A stretch of DNA of 8,238 bases, taken from positions 1 through 8,238 of the forward strand of contig CATMOC010000146.1 in the NCBI GenBank assembly GCA_950071955.1, written 5' to 3'. This DNA is from an uncultured Mesorhizobium sp. Its GTDB lineage: Bacteria; Pseudomonadota; Alphaproteobacteria; Rhizobiales; Rhizobiaceae. The notes beneath the pieces are model-generated. The model was not told the DNA's origin. It was given only the letters and a program-made list of their open reading frames with translations, and made no database searches. Below are positions 1 through 6,581 of the stretch, piece by piece. Both the position numbers and the translations under genes were made by a program. Numbering within the stretch: position 1 is the stretch's first letter; each line of letters starts with the position of its first letter.

Positions 1-1
1 C

Positions 2-214
2 GCGCTCAAGGTCGTGGCCGACGGTGTGAATGCGCTGCGCTCGCCCGACCGCGCGATGATCGTCATCACCCACTACCAGCGACTGCTCGAATACATCGTC
101 CCCGATTCCGTCCACGTGCTCTCCAGGGGCAGGGTGATAAAGTCCGGCGACAAGGATCTGGCGCTGCAACTCGAACAGAACGGCTACGCCGGGATCGTCG
201 GCGAGGCCGCTTAG
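2..214 (+). CDS. sufC: SufC, Fe-S assembly ATPase (3' end only)
   Basis: The C-terminal 70 residues of the SUF ATPase SufC; the gene starts before the window and the frame is open to the left edge. Visible residues include the end of the ABC ATPase: ALKVVADGVNALRSPDRA, then the switch-histidine strand 'MIVITHYQRLLEYI' (H-loop His in ITHYQ), then 'VHVLSRGRVIKSGDKDLALQLEQNGY', which is the usual SufC tail. SufC hydrolyses ATP in the cytosolic SufBCD scaffold that builds Fe-S clusters. The stop codon lies 9 bases before the sufD ATG, so the two genes are almost certainly co-transcribed and probably translationally coupled. Identity rests on this tail plus the directly following sufD and sufS; Walker A, Walker B and the signature motif lie outside the window. 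Confidence 0.93.
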   Translation, partial: ALKVVADGVNALRSPDRAMIVITHYQRLLEYIVPDSVHVLSRGRVIKSGDKDLALQLEQNGYAGIVGEAA

Positions 215-223
215 GTGGTCGTC

Positions 224-1489
224 ATGAACATTCATTCCAATCCTCAGAGAACACCCGCCGAGACGGCGCTGATAGAGGCGTTCGAGGAGCGGGCATCGGA
301 TCTGCCCGGCAACGAGGCGGTGATCCGCCAGCGCGAGGACGCGATCGAACGGCTGAAGGCCGGCCTGCCGACGCGCCGCGTCGAGGCGTGGCACTACACC
401 GACCTGCGCCGCCTTTTCACGAAGGTTCCGGCCTATGATCCGAGCCTCCTTGCAAAGCCCTTGCCGGCTCTGCTGGAAAGCTCGACGGTCCTGCCGGTCC
501 TGAACGGGGTCGCGGCCGAGGCACCGAAGGTAGCCGGCGTGAAGGTTGTGCGGATGGAGGAAAAGCTCGTCGATGGCAGTTTCGCACAGGCATTGACCAC
601 CGGCGACCCCGCCGACGTGATCGGACCGCTCAACGCGGCTTTCGTTGCCGATGGCTGGCACCTCGACATCGCGGAAGGTGCCGAGATCGCGGCCCCGATC
701 GAGATTCAGAACGTGCAGGCCGGCGGCCAGGCGCATGTCCGCCTGCCGGTGAAGGTTGGCGCCGGGGCCAGGGCTACGATCGTCGAGCGCCAGACTGGCA
801 GCGGAGACGCGCTGGTTTCCTCGGTCAGCCATCTTGTGGTCGGCGAGGGTGCCGAGATCGTCTGGATCATCCTGCAGGAGCAGCCGGAAGGCGCCACGCA
901 TTTCGGCCAGTTCAATGCCGAACTCGGCAAGAATTCGAAGCTGACGCTGTTCGTGATGAACGCCGGCGGCAAGCTGGTGCGCCAGGAGATCAGGGTCGAC
1001 GCGAAGGGCGAGGACGCCGAGTTTCGCCTGCGAGGCGTCAACCTGCTTTCCGGCGACAGTCACACCGACGTGACCTTGGTGCTCGATCATTCCGCGCCAT
1101 GCACCACGTCGACCGAGGTGATCCGCAACGTTGTGACCGGACGCGCCCACGGTGTCTTCCAGGGCCAGATCCGGGTCGACCGGCAAGCGCAGAAGACCGA
1201 CGCCAAGATGTCGTGCAACACGCTTCTCCTGTCGGACGACGGCGAGTTCTCGGCCAAGCCGGAACTGGAGATCTTCGCCGACGACGTTGCCTGCGGCCAT
1301 GGCGCCACGGTGACAGAGATCGACCGCAACCACCTGTTCTACCTGATGGCGCGCGGCGTCCCGGAGAAGGAGGCGCGCGGGCTTCTGGTCAAGGCCTTCG
1401 TGGCCGAGATCATCGAGGAACTGGATGACGAGGCGATTGTCGCGGCGCTTGAAGCCAGGCTCGACGGCTGGTTTGCGGCGCACGGGTGA
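224..1489 (+). CDS. sufD: SufD, Fe-S cluster assembly scaffold subunit
   Basis: Predicted 421-residue SufD, a subunit of the cytosolic SufBC2D complex. The N-terminal region has the family hallmark 'RRVEAWHYTDLRRL' (residues about 47-60). A long beta-helix-type middle follows (about 130-350). The conserved C-terminal block 'KPELEIFADDVACGHGATV' holds C357 and H359, which correspond to the Cys/His pair implicated in cluster assembly at the SufB-SufD interface. A helical 'NHLFYLMARGVPEKEARGLLVKAF' segment closes the protein. The frame extends upstream to a GTG at 215, abutting the sufC stop, but I chose the ATG at 224: AGGTGG at 213-218 gives a well-placed ribosome binding site and homologues begin MNIx. 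It lies between sufC (9-base gap) and sufS (45-base gap) in the usual SUF order. No frameshift or missing motif is visible. Confidence 0.95.
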   Translation: MNIHSNPQRTPAETALIEAFEERASDLPGNEAVIRQREDAIERLKAGLPTRRVEAWHYTDLRRLFTKVPAYDPSLLAKPLPALLESSTVLPVLNGVAAEAPKVAGVKVVRMEEKLVDGSFAQALTTGDPADVIGPLNAAFVADGWHLDIAEGAEIAAPIEIQNVQAGGQAHVRLPVKVGAGARATIVERQTGSGDALVSSVSHLVVGEGAEIVWIILQEQPEGATHFGQFNAELGKNSKLTLFVMNAGGKLVRQEIRVDAKGEDAEFRLRGVNLLSGDSHTDVTLVLDHSAPCTTSTEVIRNVVTGRAHGVFQGQIRVDRQAQKTDAKMSCNTLLLSDDGEFSAKPELEIFADDVACGHGATVTEIDRNHLFYLMARGVPEKEARGLLVKAFVAEIIEELDDEAIVAALEARLDGWFAAHG

Positions 1490-1534
1490 GATGATGGCTG
1501 GGCGCGCGAACCGCGACGGCGGGGAGGTCTCGAC

Positions 1535-2770
1535 ATGGACCAGATGACGTCCGCCTACGACGTCGAGGCGATCCGCCGCGATTTCCCGATCCTGTCCCGT
1601 GAAGTCTACGGCAAGCCTCTCGTCTATCTCGACAATGGCGCATCCGCACAGAAGCCGCAGGTCGTGATCGACGCGATTTCGCGCGCCTATTCGAGCGAAT
1701 ACGCCAACGTGCATCGCGGTCTTCATTTCCTGTCCAATGCCGCGACGGACGCCTACGAGAAGGCGCGCGAGACGACGCGGCGTTTCCTGAATGCCGCGAG
1801 CGTGGACGAGATCGTCTTCACCAAGAACGCCACCGAGGCAATCAATACGATTGCCTACGGCTGGGGCATGCCGAACATCGGCGAGGGCGACGAGATCGTG
1901 CTTTCCATCATGGAGCACCATTCCAACATCGTGCCCTGGCATTTCATCCGCGAACGGCAAGGCGCAAAGCTTGTCTGGGCGCCGGTGGACGACGATGGTG
2001 TCTTCCATATCGAGGAGTTCGAGAAGTGCCTGACGGAGCGTACGAAACTTGTCGCCATCACGCATATGTCGAACGCGCTCGGCACCGTCACGCCGATCAG
2101 GGAGATCTGCCGCATTGCGCATGAGCGCGGCATCAAGGTTCTCGTCGACGGCAGCCAGGGCGCCGTGCACCTGCCGGTCGACGTGCAGGATCTCGGCTGC
2201 GATTTCTACGTCTTCACCGGGCACAAGGTCTACGGCCCGTCCGGCATCGGCATCCTCTATGGCAGGATGGAGATGCTGGAGGTGACGCGGCCCTTCCAAG
2301 GTGGCGGCGAAATGATAGAGGACGTCTCCACGGAGTACGTCACCTACAACCACCCGCCGCACCGCTTCGAGGCCGGCACTCCGCCGATCGTCCAGGCAAT
2401 CGGCCTGGGGGCCGCGCTCGAGTACATGGAGTCGGTTGGGCGCGAGGCGATCGCCGCGCACGAGGCGACGTTGCGCGACTACGCGCACGAGCGCCTGCGT
2501 GGCATCAATTCGATGCGCATATTCGGCAACGCGCCGGGTAAGGGCGCCATCGTATCCTTCGAACTCGCGGGCATCCACGCCCACGACGTCTCGATGGTGA
2601 TCGACCGCTCGGGCGTCGCGGTGCGGGCGGGCACCCACTGCGCCCAGCCGCTGTTGAAACGCTTCGGCGTCACCTCCACATGCAGGGCGTCCTTCGGCAT
2701 GTACAACACCAGGGCCGAGATCGACGTGCTGGCCGAGGCGCTCGAGAAGGCGCGAACGTTTTTCGGGTGA
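1535..2770 (+). CDS. sufS: SufS, group II cysteine desulfurase
   Basis: A 411-residue PLP-dependent cysteine desulfurase. It converts L-cysteine to alanine and holds the sulfur as a persulfide for the SufBCD scaffold. Visible active-site elements are 'MEHHSNIVPW' with H128/H129 (PLP stacking), 'VDGSQ' with D205 and Q208 (PLP ring contacts), 'TGHKVYGPSGIG' with the Schiff-base lysine K231, 'GTPP' and 'RAGTHCAQP' near the substrate site, and the catalytic cysteine C383 in 'TCRASFGMYNT'. The RxGxHCAxP plus CRAS arrangement marks group II (SufS) rather than IscS/NifS. The start at 1535 has GGGGAGG about 8 bases upstream; the second in-frame ATG is 3 codons later and less well placed. It sits between sufD and sufT, as in other alphaproteobacterial SUF operons. 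No SufE gene is seen in the window, so its sulfur acceptor is presumably encoded elsewhere. Confidence 0.96.
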   Translation: MDQMTSAYDVEAIRRDFPILSREVYGKPLVYLDNGASAQKPQVVIDAISRAYSSEYANVHRGLHFLSNAATDAYEKARETTRRFLNAASVDEIVFTKNATEAINTIAYGWGMPNIGEGDEIVLSIMEHHSNIVPWHFIRERQGAKLVWAPVDDDGVFHIEEFEKCLTERTKLVAITHMSNALGTVTPIREICRIAHERGIKVLVDGSQGAVHLPVDVQDLGCDFYVFTGHKVYGPSGIGILYGRMEMLEVTRPFQGGGEMIEDVSTEYVTYNHPPHRFEAGTPPIVQAIGLGAALEYMESVGREAIAAHEATLRDYAHERLRGINSMRIFGNAPGKGAIVSFELAGIHAHDVSMVIDRSGVAVRAGTHCAQPLLKRFGVTSTCRASFGMYNTRAEIDVLAEALEKARTFFG

Positions 2771-2775
2771 GGATC

Positions 2776-3168
2776 ATGAACGACGACACAATCAGGAATC
2801 GCTACGGCGCCCAAGCGCCTGCCGATACGATCGAAGCCTCGTCTGTCCTTCCCGCCAATGAGCTGGCGCGGTTGACCGACGACATCGTCAGCGCGTTGAA
2901 GACCGTTTACGATCCCGAGATCCCGGCCGACATCTACGAACTCGGCCTGATCTACAAGATCGACATCGAGGACGACCGGTCCGTGAAGATCGACATGACG
3001 CTCACCGCTCCGGGCTGCCCGGTGGCAGGCGAAATGCCGGGCTGGGTGGAAAACGCGGTCGGTGCCGTCGAGGGCGTCTCGGGCGTCGACGTGTCGATGG
3101 TGTTCGATCCGCCCTGGACCCCCGACCGCATGTCCGAGGAGGCGCAGGTCGCCGTCGGCTGGTACTGA
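2776..3168 (+). CDS. sufT: SufT, MIP18/DUF59-family Fe-S maturation protein
   Basis: A 130-residue protein of the MIP18 (DUF59) family, in the SUF-associated subgroup named SufT. Known members help mature Fe-S proteins or carry clusters; the exact step is not settled. Diagnostic segments are 'YDPEIPADIYELGLIY' (DPEIP at residues 46-50), 'TLTAPGCPVAGEMPGWV' with the conserved cysteine C81, and the C-terminal 'MVFDPPWTPDRMSEEAQ'. The first about 30 residues are a variable polar extension. The ATG at 2776 lies 5 bases after the sufS stop, and GAGG at 2769-2772 overlaps that stop, so translation is likely coupled to sufS. An in-frame ATG at 2680 inside sufS is ignored because it would overlap the conserved sufS C-terminus. 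It is the last gene of the SUF run here: a convergent methyltransferase gene follows 22 bases later where sufA is often found. Confidence 0.92.
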   Translation: MNDDTIRNRYGAQAPADTIEASSVLPANELARLTDDIVSALKTVYDPEIPADIYELGLIYKIDIEDDRSVKIDMTLTAPGCPVAGEMPGWVENAVGAVEGVSGVDVSMVFDPPWTPDRMSEEAQVAVGWY

Positions 3169-3184
3169 CGGCGCTTCCCGCTTC

Positions 3185-3201
3185 CGGGCCTCAGCGGCCC
3201 G
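3185..3201. terminator. Short GC hairpin between convergent genes
   Basis: CGGGCC and GGCCCG form a 6-bp stem around a 5-base loop. It lies just after the sufT stop and overlaps the last codons of the convergent methyltransferase gene. There is no T tract on either strand, so it is at best a weak bidirectional or Rho-assisted terminator. In such GC-rich DNA a stem of this size can occur by chance. Confidence 0.25.
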
Positions 3202-3916
3202 CCGGCACGTCCCTTATCGCGATGATCGACTTGTTCAGCCCCGCGACCTTTTCGTGGCGCACGGTGGCGTCCGGGAAGAGCTTGCGGATCTCCCGCGTCG
3301 AGAGCAAGTGGTGGTGGTAGATGATGTCGCGCGCTTCTTCGATCGTTCCGATCCGCCGGAAGAAGCCCAGCGAATACCGCATGATCAGCCGTTCGCGCAC
3401 CCGCGCCGGCAGGTACTGGAAACCCGCGGTCCGGAAATGTGGCTCGTAGGGAAACCAGAAGTTCGGCGTCTGCATGTAGTAGCGCGGCGCGAGGCGGCGG
3501 GTGTTTTCGGCGAAGTCCACCATATCCAGCCAGCTTCCGACATGCTCGATGACGGAATTGGAATGCACGAGGTCGAACCGTCTTCCTTCGAAGAGGGAAG
3601 GGTTCGTTGCGCTGTCCTTGTGGAAGCCGAAGACGTCCCGCTGCTCGATCTCCTGGTCCTCTGTATTGACGATGGTGAAGCGGAGCCGGTGGCGGTTTGC
3701 CTTGATGAAGTCCTCGCCGATCTTCCAGTAGGTCTCGGTTCCGCCGAGATCGAGGATATCGGCCGTTCCACGCTCGCTTAGAATCGTCTCGATCAGGCGC
3801 TGGACATGTCGGAAGCGCTTGGCGCGGAAGCCGAATTCCAGACTGTTCGTGTTCCGGTAAGGGTCGGCTTTCGCAGGCGCGAGGAAGGCTTGTTCGGTGA
3901 TCGTTGCGTGCGGCAT
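3191..3916 (-). CDS. Class I SAM-dependent methyltransferase, substrate unknown
   Basis: A 241-residue predicted cytosolic methyltransferase of the Methyltransf_11/23 type. Residues 54-64 (ILDLGGTETYW) form the SAM-binding motif I after a beta strand. Residues 115-126 (DLVHSNSVIEHV) match the strand IV 'N/D-xVxEHV' motif of small-molecule class I enzymes. Residues 146-161 (YYMQTPNFWFPYEPHF) form the post-IV substrate-side strand and loop, the family's 'xxTPNxxxPxExH' pattern. The first about 35 residues hold 'DPYRNTNSLEFGFRAKRF'. No signal peptide or membrane segment is visible. The start at 3916 has AGAAGGGGA upstream on the coding strand, a good ribosome binding site. The substrate cannot be read from sequence: lipid, sugar or secondary-metabolite acceptors are all possible, and the gene is alone in its unit. 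A CtrA-type box lies 65-80 bases upstream. It converges with sufT and is not part of the SUF operon. Confidence 0.85.
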   Translation of the reverse strand: MPHATITEQAFLAPAKADPYRNTNSLEFGFRAKRFRHVQRLIETILSERGTADILDLGGTETYWKIGEDFIKANRHRLRFTIVNTEDQEIEQRDVFGFHKDSATNPSLFEGRRFDLVHSNSVIEHVGSWLDMVDFAENTRRLAPRYYMQTPNFWFPYEPHFRTAGFQYLPARVRERLIMRYSLGFFRRIGTIEEARDIIYHHHLLSTREIRKLFPDATVRHEKVAGLNKSIIAIRDVPAGR

Positions 3917-3980
3917 GTTGGTTCCCCTTCTGAATTGACCGCACGTTAACGTAAATGGATGTGGTAAGGTTACCGAAAGG

Positions 3981-3995
3981 TTAAAACAAAGTTAA
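3981..3995 (-). promoter_or_regulatory. CtrA-type binding site, TTAA-N7-TTAA(C)
   Basis: Read on the - strand this is TTAA, seven bases (CTTTGTT), then TTAACC: an exact match to the consensus for CtrA, the cell-cycle master regulator of alphaproteobacteria. Continuing the same strand, another seven bases (CCTTTCG) lead to GTAACC (3970-3973 and on), a third half-site with one mismatch at the same 11-base period. The box lies 65-80 bases upstream of the methyltransferase ATG (3916), inside an AT-rich gap (3917-4061) that contrasts with GC-rich surroundings. A plausible start would be near 3945-3955, giving a short leader. The match is seen directly; CtrA binding is inferred. Confidence 0.55.
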
Positions 3996-4061
3996 TGTTG
4001 GGATTTGAGTATAATTTTAATCAAATTGCTCTTGCAGCGGCAGGGGGAGGGATGTCGTCGA

Positions 4062-4815
4062 TCAGATGAGCTGCAGTCCCTTGAGGCTGGCATGGCCGCT
4101 CTTGCCTATGATGATGTGGTCGTGCACCGAGATGCCGAGCGGCTTGGCGGAATCGATGATGGTCTTGGTCATCTCGATGTCCGCGCGGGAAGGGGTCGGG
4201 TCCCCGGACGGATGGTTGTGCACCAGGATGATCGCGGTGGCCGACAGTTCCAGCGCGCGCCGGACCACCTCCCTCGGATAGACGGGCGTGTGATCCACCG
4301 TCCCGGTCTGCTGAACCTCGTCGGCGATCAGCGCGTTCTTCTTGTCGAGGAAGAGGATGCGGAACTGCTCGCGTGGCTCGAACGCCATTGCCGTGCGGCA
4401 ATAGTCGAGGACCGAACCCCAGGATGACAGGACCTGCTGACCGCGAATGCTGCCCTTCAGCATGCGTTCTGCGGCGGCGGCGGCGAGCTTTATCTCGAAG
4501 GCGACGGAACGGCCGACACCCTTGGTCTCCGTCAGGAGGTGGATCGGCGCGCCGAGTACCTCTGCGAAGGATCCGAACCGCGCGATCAGCGCCTTCGCGA
4601 CCGGCTTGGTGTCCGGCCCGGGGAATGGACCGGAAGAGCAGGAGTTCGAGCAGTTCGTAGTCGGCGAGCGACCCGGCGCCCCCTGTCAGGAAGCGCTCGC
4701 GCAGTCGTTCGCGATGTCCGGCATAGTGAGGCTTTATCTCCGTCGCGGTCCTGGATGGTACCTTACCCGCCCGCTCGGCGAAGAACCCGCGCTCGTCCTC
4801 GTCCTCTCCCGACAT
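4062..4815 (-). pseudogene. radC: radC, JAB/MPN-domain protein broken by a one-base insertion
   Basis: A RadC-family protein whose reading frame is interrupted. From the ATG at 4815 the frame encodes the conserved N-terminus ('[14 protein letters not shown]', '[17 protein letters not shown]', 66 residues to about 4618). Beyond that the frame gives nonsense. Omitting one G from the GGG run (+ strand CCC at 4617-4619) restores the family sequence: '[20 protein letters not shown]', the helix-hairpin-helix segment '[17 protein letters not shown]', and the JAB/MPN domain to the TGA at 4062. The metal-binding motif HxHPSG-x7-D is intact at 4179-4220. The repaired protein would be about 250 residues, normal for RadC. 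ATG 4815 is preferred over 4830 because GGGGAC precedes it. RadC's role is uncertain; the old link to recombinational repair is disputed. It lies 51 bases downstream of map in the same direction. The break may be a sequencing error or a recent mutation, since no other decay is visible. Confidence 0.85.
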
Positions 4816-4866
4816 GCCGTCCCCACGCATGGTCCGGGCGTTTCGACGCCCAGTTGTGCGTCGAGA

Positions 4867-5694
4867 TTAGTTCGGCAGCCCCGGTCGGTCGAGCCCTCCG
4901 GGCGACAGCGTGAATATTTCGCAGCCGGTCTCCGTAACTCCTACTGTGTGCTCGTACTGGGCCGACAGCGAACGGTCGCGCGTGACCGCGGTCCACCCGT
5001 CGGACAGCACCTTCACATGCGGCCGGCCGAGATTGATCATCGGCTCGATGGTGAAGATCATGCCGGGCCGCATCTCCACGCCTTCGTTGCGGCTGCCATA
5101 GTGAAGGATGTTGGGCGCGTCGTGGAAGAGCAGCCCGACGCCATGGCCGCAGAAGTCTCGTACGACCGAGCAGCGCTCGGCCTCGGCGTAGGACTGGATG
5201 GCGGCACCGATCGAGCCGGTCCGCTCGCCGGGCTCGACGGCGGCGATGCCGCGCATCATGGCCTCGTGCGTGACCTCGAGCAACCGTTCCGCCGCCCGCT
5301 TGATCTTGCCGACGGGATACATTCGCGAGGAATCGCCGTGCCAGCCGTCGAGGATGTAAGTGACGTCGATGTTGACGATGTCTCCCTCGCGCAGAGGCTT
5401 CGCATCCGGTATGCCATGGCAGACGACGTGGTTCACCGAGGTGCAGGACGATTTCGTATATCCGCGATAGTTGAGCGTTGCCGGAATGGCGCCGTGGTCC
5501 ATGCCGAACTGGAAGACGAAGCGGTCTATCTCCTCGGTCGTCGTGCCGGGCTGCACGAGCGATGCAAGCTCGTCGAGGGCGCGCGCCGTAAGTTGGCATG
5601 CCTTGCGCATGCCGGCGAATGCTGCCTCGTCGTAGAGCCTGATCTGCCCTGTGTTCTTCAACGGTGCGACAGCCGCTTCCTGATATGTGACCAT
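4867..5694 (-). CDS. map: Type I methionine aminopeptidase
   Basis: A 275-residue type I methionine aminopeptidase (M24A, pita-bread fold). It removes the initiator methionine from nascent cytosolic proteins and is normally essential. All five metal ligands are present: D110 ('VNIDVTY'), D121 ('WHGDSSR'), H184 ('FCGHGVG'), E217 ('FTIEPM') and E248 ('QYEHTV'). H93 in 'VVCHGIPD' matches the conserved substrate-side histidine. The short N-terminal extension (residues 1-20) is typical of rhizobial Map. The frame is open upstream to 5805, but ATG 5694 is chosen because homologues begin MVTYxxA and the upstream translation is unlike the family. A strong GAGGAGG lies about 17 bases upstream of this ATG, further than usual, with only a weak GGA closer, so start efficiency is a small open point. 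radC follows in the same direction. Confidence 0.96.
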   Translation of the reverse strand: MVTYQEAAVAPLKNTGQIRLYDEAAFAGMRKACQLTARALDELASLVQPGTTTEEIDRFVFQFGMDHGAIPATLNYRGYTKSSCTSVNHVVCHGIPDAKPLREGDIVNIDVTYILDGWHGDSSRMYPVGKIKRAAERLLEVTHEAMMRGIAAVEPGERTGSIGAAIQSYAEAERCSVVRDFCGHGVGLLFHDAPNILHYGSRNEGVEMRPGMIFTIEPMINLGRPHVKVLSDGWTAVTRDRSLSAQYEHTVGVTETGCEIFTLSPGGLDRPGLPN

Positions 5695-5929
5695 TGTTCC
5701 GTCCAGTGATCCTCCTCGGGCGTGGAGCCGGGCGGAGGCGAGATGAATAGGAGAGATTTGGCATCGATGCGGCCGCGCATCAAGTGCGCAGATGCGAAAC
5801 GGCAACGTGCTGAAACCGCCGAACTTCGCGTCAGGGGAAATGCTCTGGCTGGCCGGATCTCTCCCGCTGCCGCCAGATCCGTCGTTGAAACCGGAATGCT
5901 GCGTGACGCTTTCTTCGGTTCTTTCTCAG

Positions 5930-5969
5930 AAAAAACCGGCCCTGGGATCGGTCAGATCCGCAGGGCCGG
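5930..5969 (-). terminator. Strong intrinsic terminator after the DUF982 gene
   Basis: CCGGCCCTG (5936-5944) pairs with CAGGGCCGG (5961-5969). An inner GGATC/GATCC stem (5945-5949 with 5955-5959) closes on a 5-base loop, with one bulged G at 5960. On the - strand the hairpin is followed by six T residues (A run 5930-5935 on +). It lies 24 bases past the DUF982 stop codon, so it fits as that gene's Rho-independent terminator and insulates map, the next - strand gene. Confidence 0.85.
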
Positions 5970-5992
5970 CCGACTGGAGGGTCGGAGGTATT

Positions 5993-6241
5993 CTACTGCG
6001 CCATGGGAAGCTGTGCTTCCAGAGCGGCCTGCACGAACATTTCGCGTGCCATGATCGGGGAGGCCTTGCCGCTGCTTGCCGCGCGGCAAGCCCGCGAGGC
6101 GGCTATGTACCATTTGCCGCGGCCGTTCGGCCATGTCTCGAGGAGTTCGGCGGCGCGCTCGGCGGTGTCGACTTCCACGATCGGTCCATGGAGGCCCTTG
6201 CTCAGCCAGATGGGCTTGGGAAACTGGGTTCTCGAGTTCAT
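5993..6241 (-). CDS. DUF982-family small protein
   Basis: An 82-residue protein matching the DUF982 pattern, a short family abundant in rhizobia and of unknown function. Visible family features, in order: 'PKPIWLSKG' (residues 8-16), 'VDTAERAAELLETWPNGRGKWY' (24-45, the conserved acidic/aliphatic helix then WPxxRG), 'ASRACRAASSGKAS' (48-61, Cys in the ACxxA motif), and 'AREMFVQAALEAQL' (65-78). No signal peptide or membrane segment is seen. GGAG about 8 bases before the ATG supports the start. It is a single-gene unit: a strong terminator follows the stop and a TTAA-containing near-palindrome lies 24 bases upstream. I assign the family by pattern only and propose no function. Confidence 0.8.
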   Translation of the reverse strand: MNSRTQFPKPIWLSKGLHGPIVEVDTAERAAELLETWPNGRGKWYIAASRACRAASSGKASPIMAREMFVQAALEAQLPMAQ

Positions 6242-6581
6242 GGGCGTGCTCCGCTGGACTGTCTGGCCTTAACAATGCTTAACGGCCCTGTCGGTTCCAT
6301 CCACCAGCAGGAACCGCCGCCTGCGCGGGGCGGGCAGAGTCCGAAGAAATGGTTGCCGGAATGCGGCCCCGATAGGGTCCGGTGGGGGTGCTGTCTTGGT
6401 GCCCGCCATGTTCTCCAGCAAACAGGAATTCACGAAAGCGAGACAAAACTGTCAAAGAGAGTGTCTATATTTCCTCGCAATTGGATCGACGGACACGCTT
6501 CCCGCACGTAAGGTAGGAAAAAACAGAATCAGTGAGGCGCGTGAGGGGCATTCTTCCATTGGAGCCATGAAGGTTGGACGA
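6242..6581. other. Divergent intergenic region, no gene seen
   Basis: This 340-base stretch separates the DUF982 gene (- strand) from the Cas2/SinR-like gene (+ strand), so it should hold promoters for both. Open frames run through it, but none has a convincing start, ribosome binding site or family resemblance. Composition shifts from GC-rich (6290-6400) to AT-richer (6420-6540), where the + strand promoter probably lies. I could not pick a -35/-10 pair with normal spacing. AGACA at 6441-6445 and TGTCT at 6462-6466 form a loose inverted repeat of uncertain meaning. Confidence 0.5.
6265..6287. promoter_or_regulatory. Near-palindromic TTAA element upstream of DUF982 gene
   Basis: GGCC-TTAA-CAATGC-TTAA-C-GGCC forms a near-symmetrical site 24 bases upstream of the DUF982 ATG. 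It resembles a CtrA box, but the TTAA half-sites are separated by six bases instead of seven, so I do not call it one. Its location suits an operator or the core promoter region of the - strand gene. Function is inferred from position and symmetry only. Confidence 0.3.

Noticed and set aside
2952..3944. Long open frame on the - strand (about 330 residues) across sufT and the methyltransferase
   Set aside because: It lies one frame off the methyltransferase and antisense to sufT; the translation is low-complexity Arg/Pro/Ala and both real genes explain the region.
4010..4015. Perfect TATAAT on the + strand
   Set aside because: No well-placed -35 element and no + strand gene downstream; radC lies antisense there. 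Chance match in an AT-rich gap.
4447..5709. Long open frame on the + strand (about 420 residues) across map and radC
   Set aside because: It is antisense to map, whose five metal ligands and family sequence are intact on the other strand. The translation is Arg/Ala/Gly-rich with no family resemblance, as expected for a GC-rich shadow frame.
6269..6282. Second CtrA box upstream of the DUF982 gene
   Set aside because: The TTAA half-sites are separated by six bases, not the seven required by the consensus; kept only as an unnamed operator-like element.
6441..6471. Promoter for the Cas2/SinR-like gene (CTGTCA ... TATATT)
   Set aside because: The spacer is only 11 bases, far too short for a sigma70-type promoter.
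5792..6511. Open + strand frame across the DUF982 gene and its terminator
   Set aside because: No ribosome binding site or recognisable domain; it runs antisense to the DUF982 gene and through a strong hairpin.
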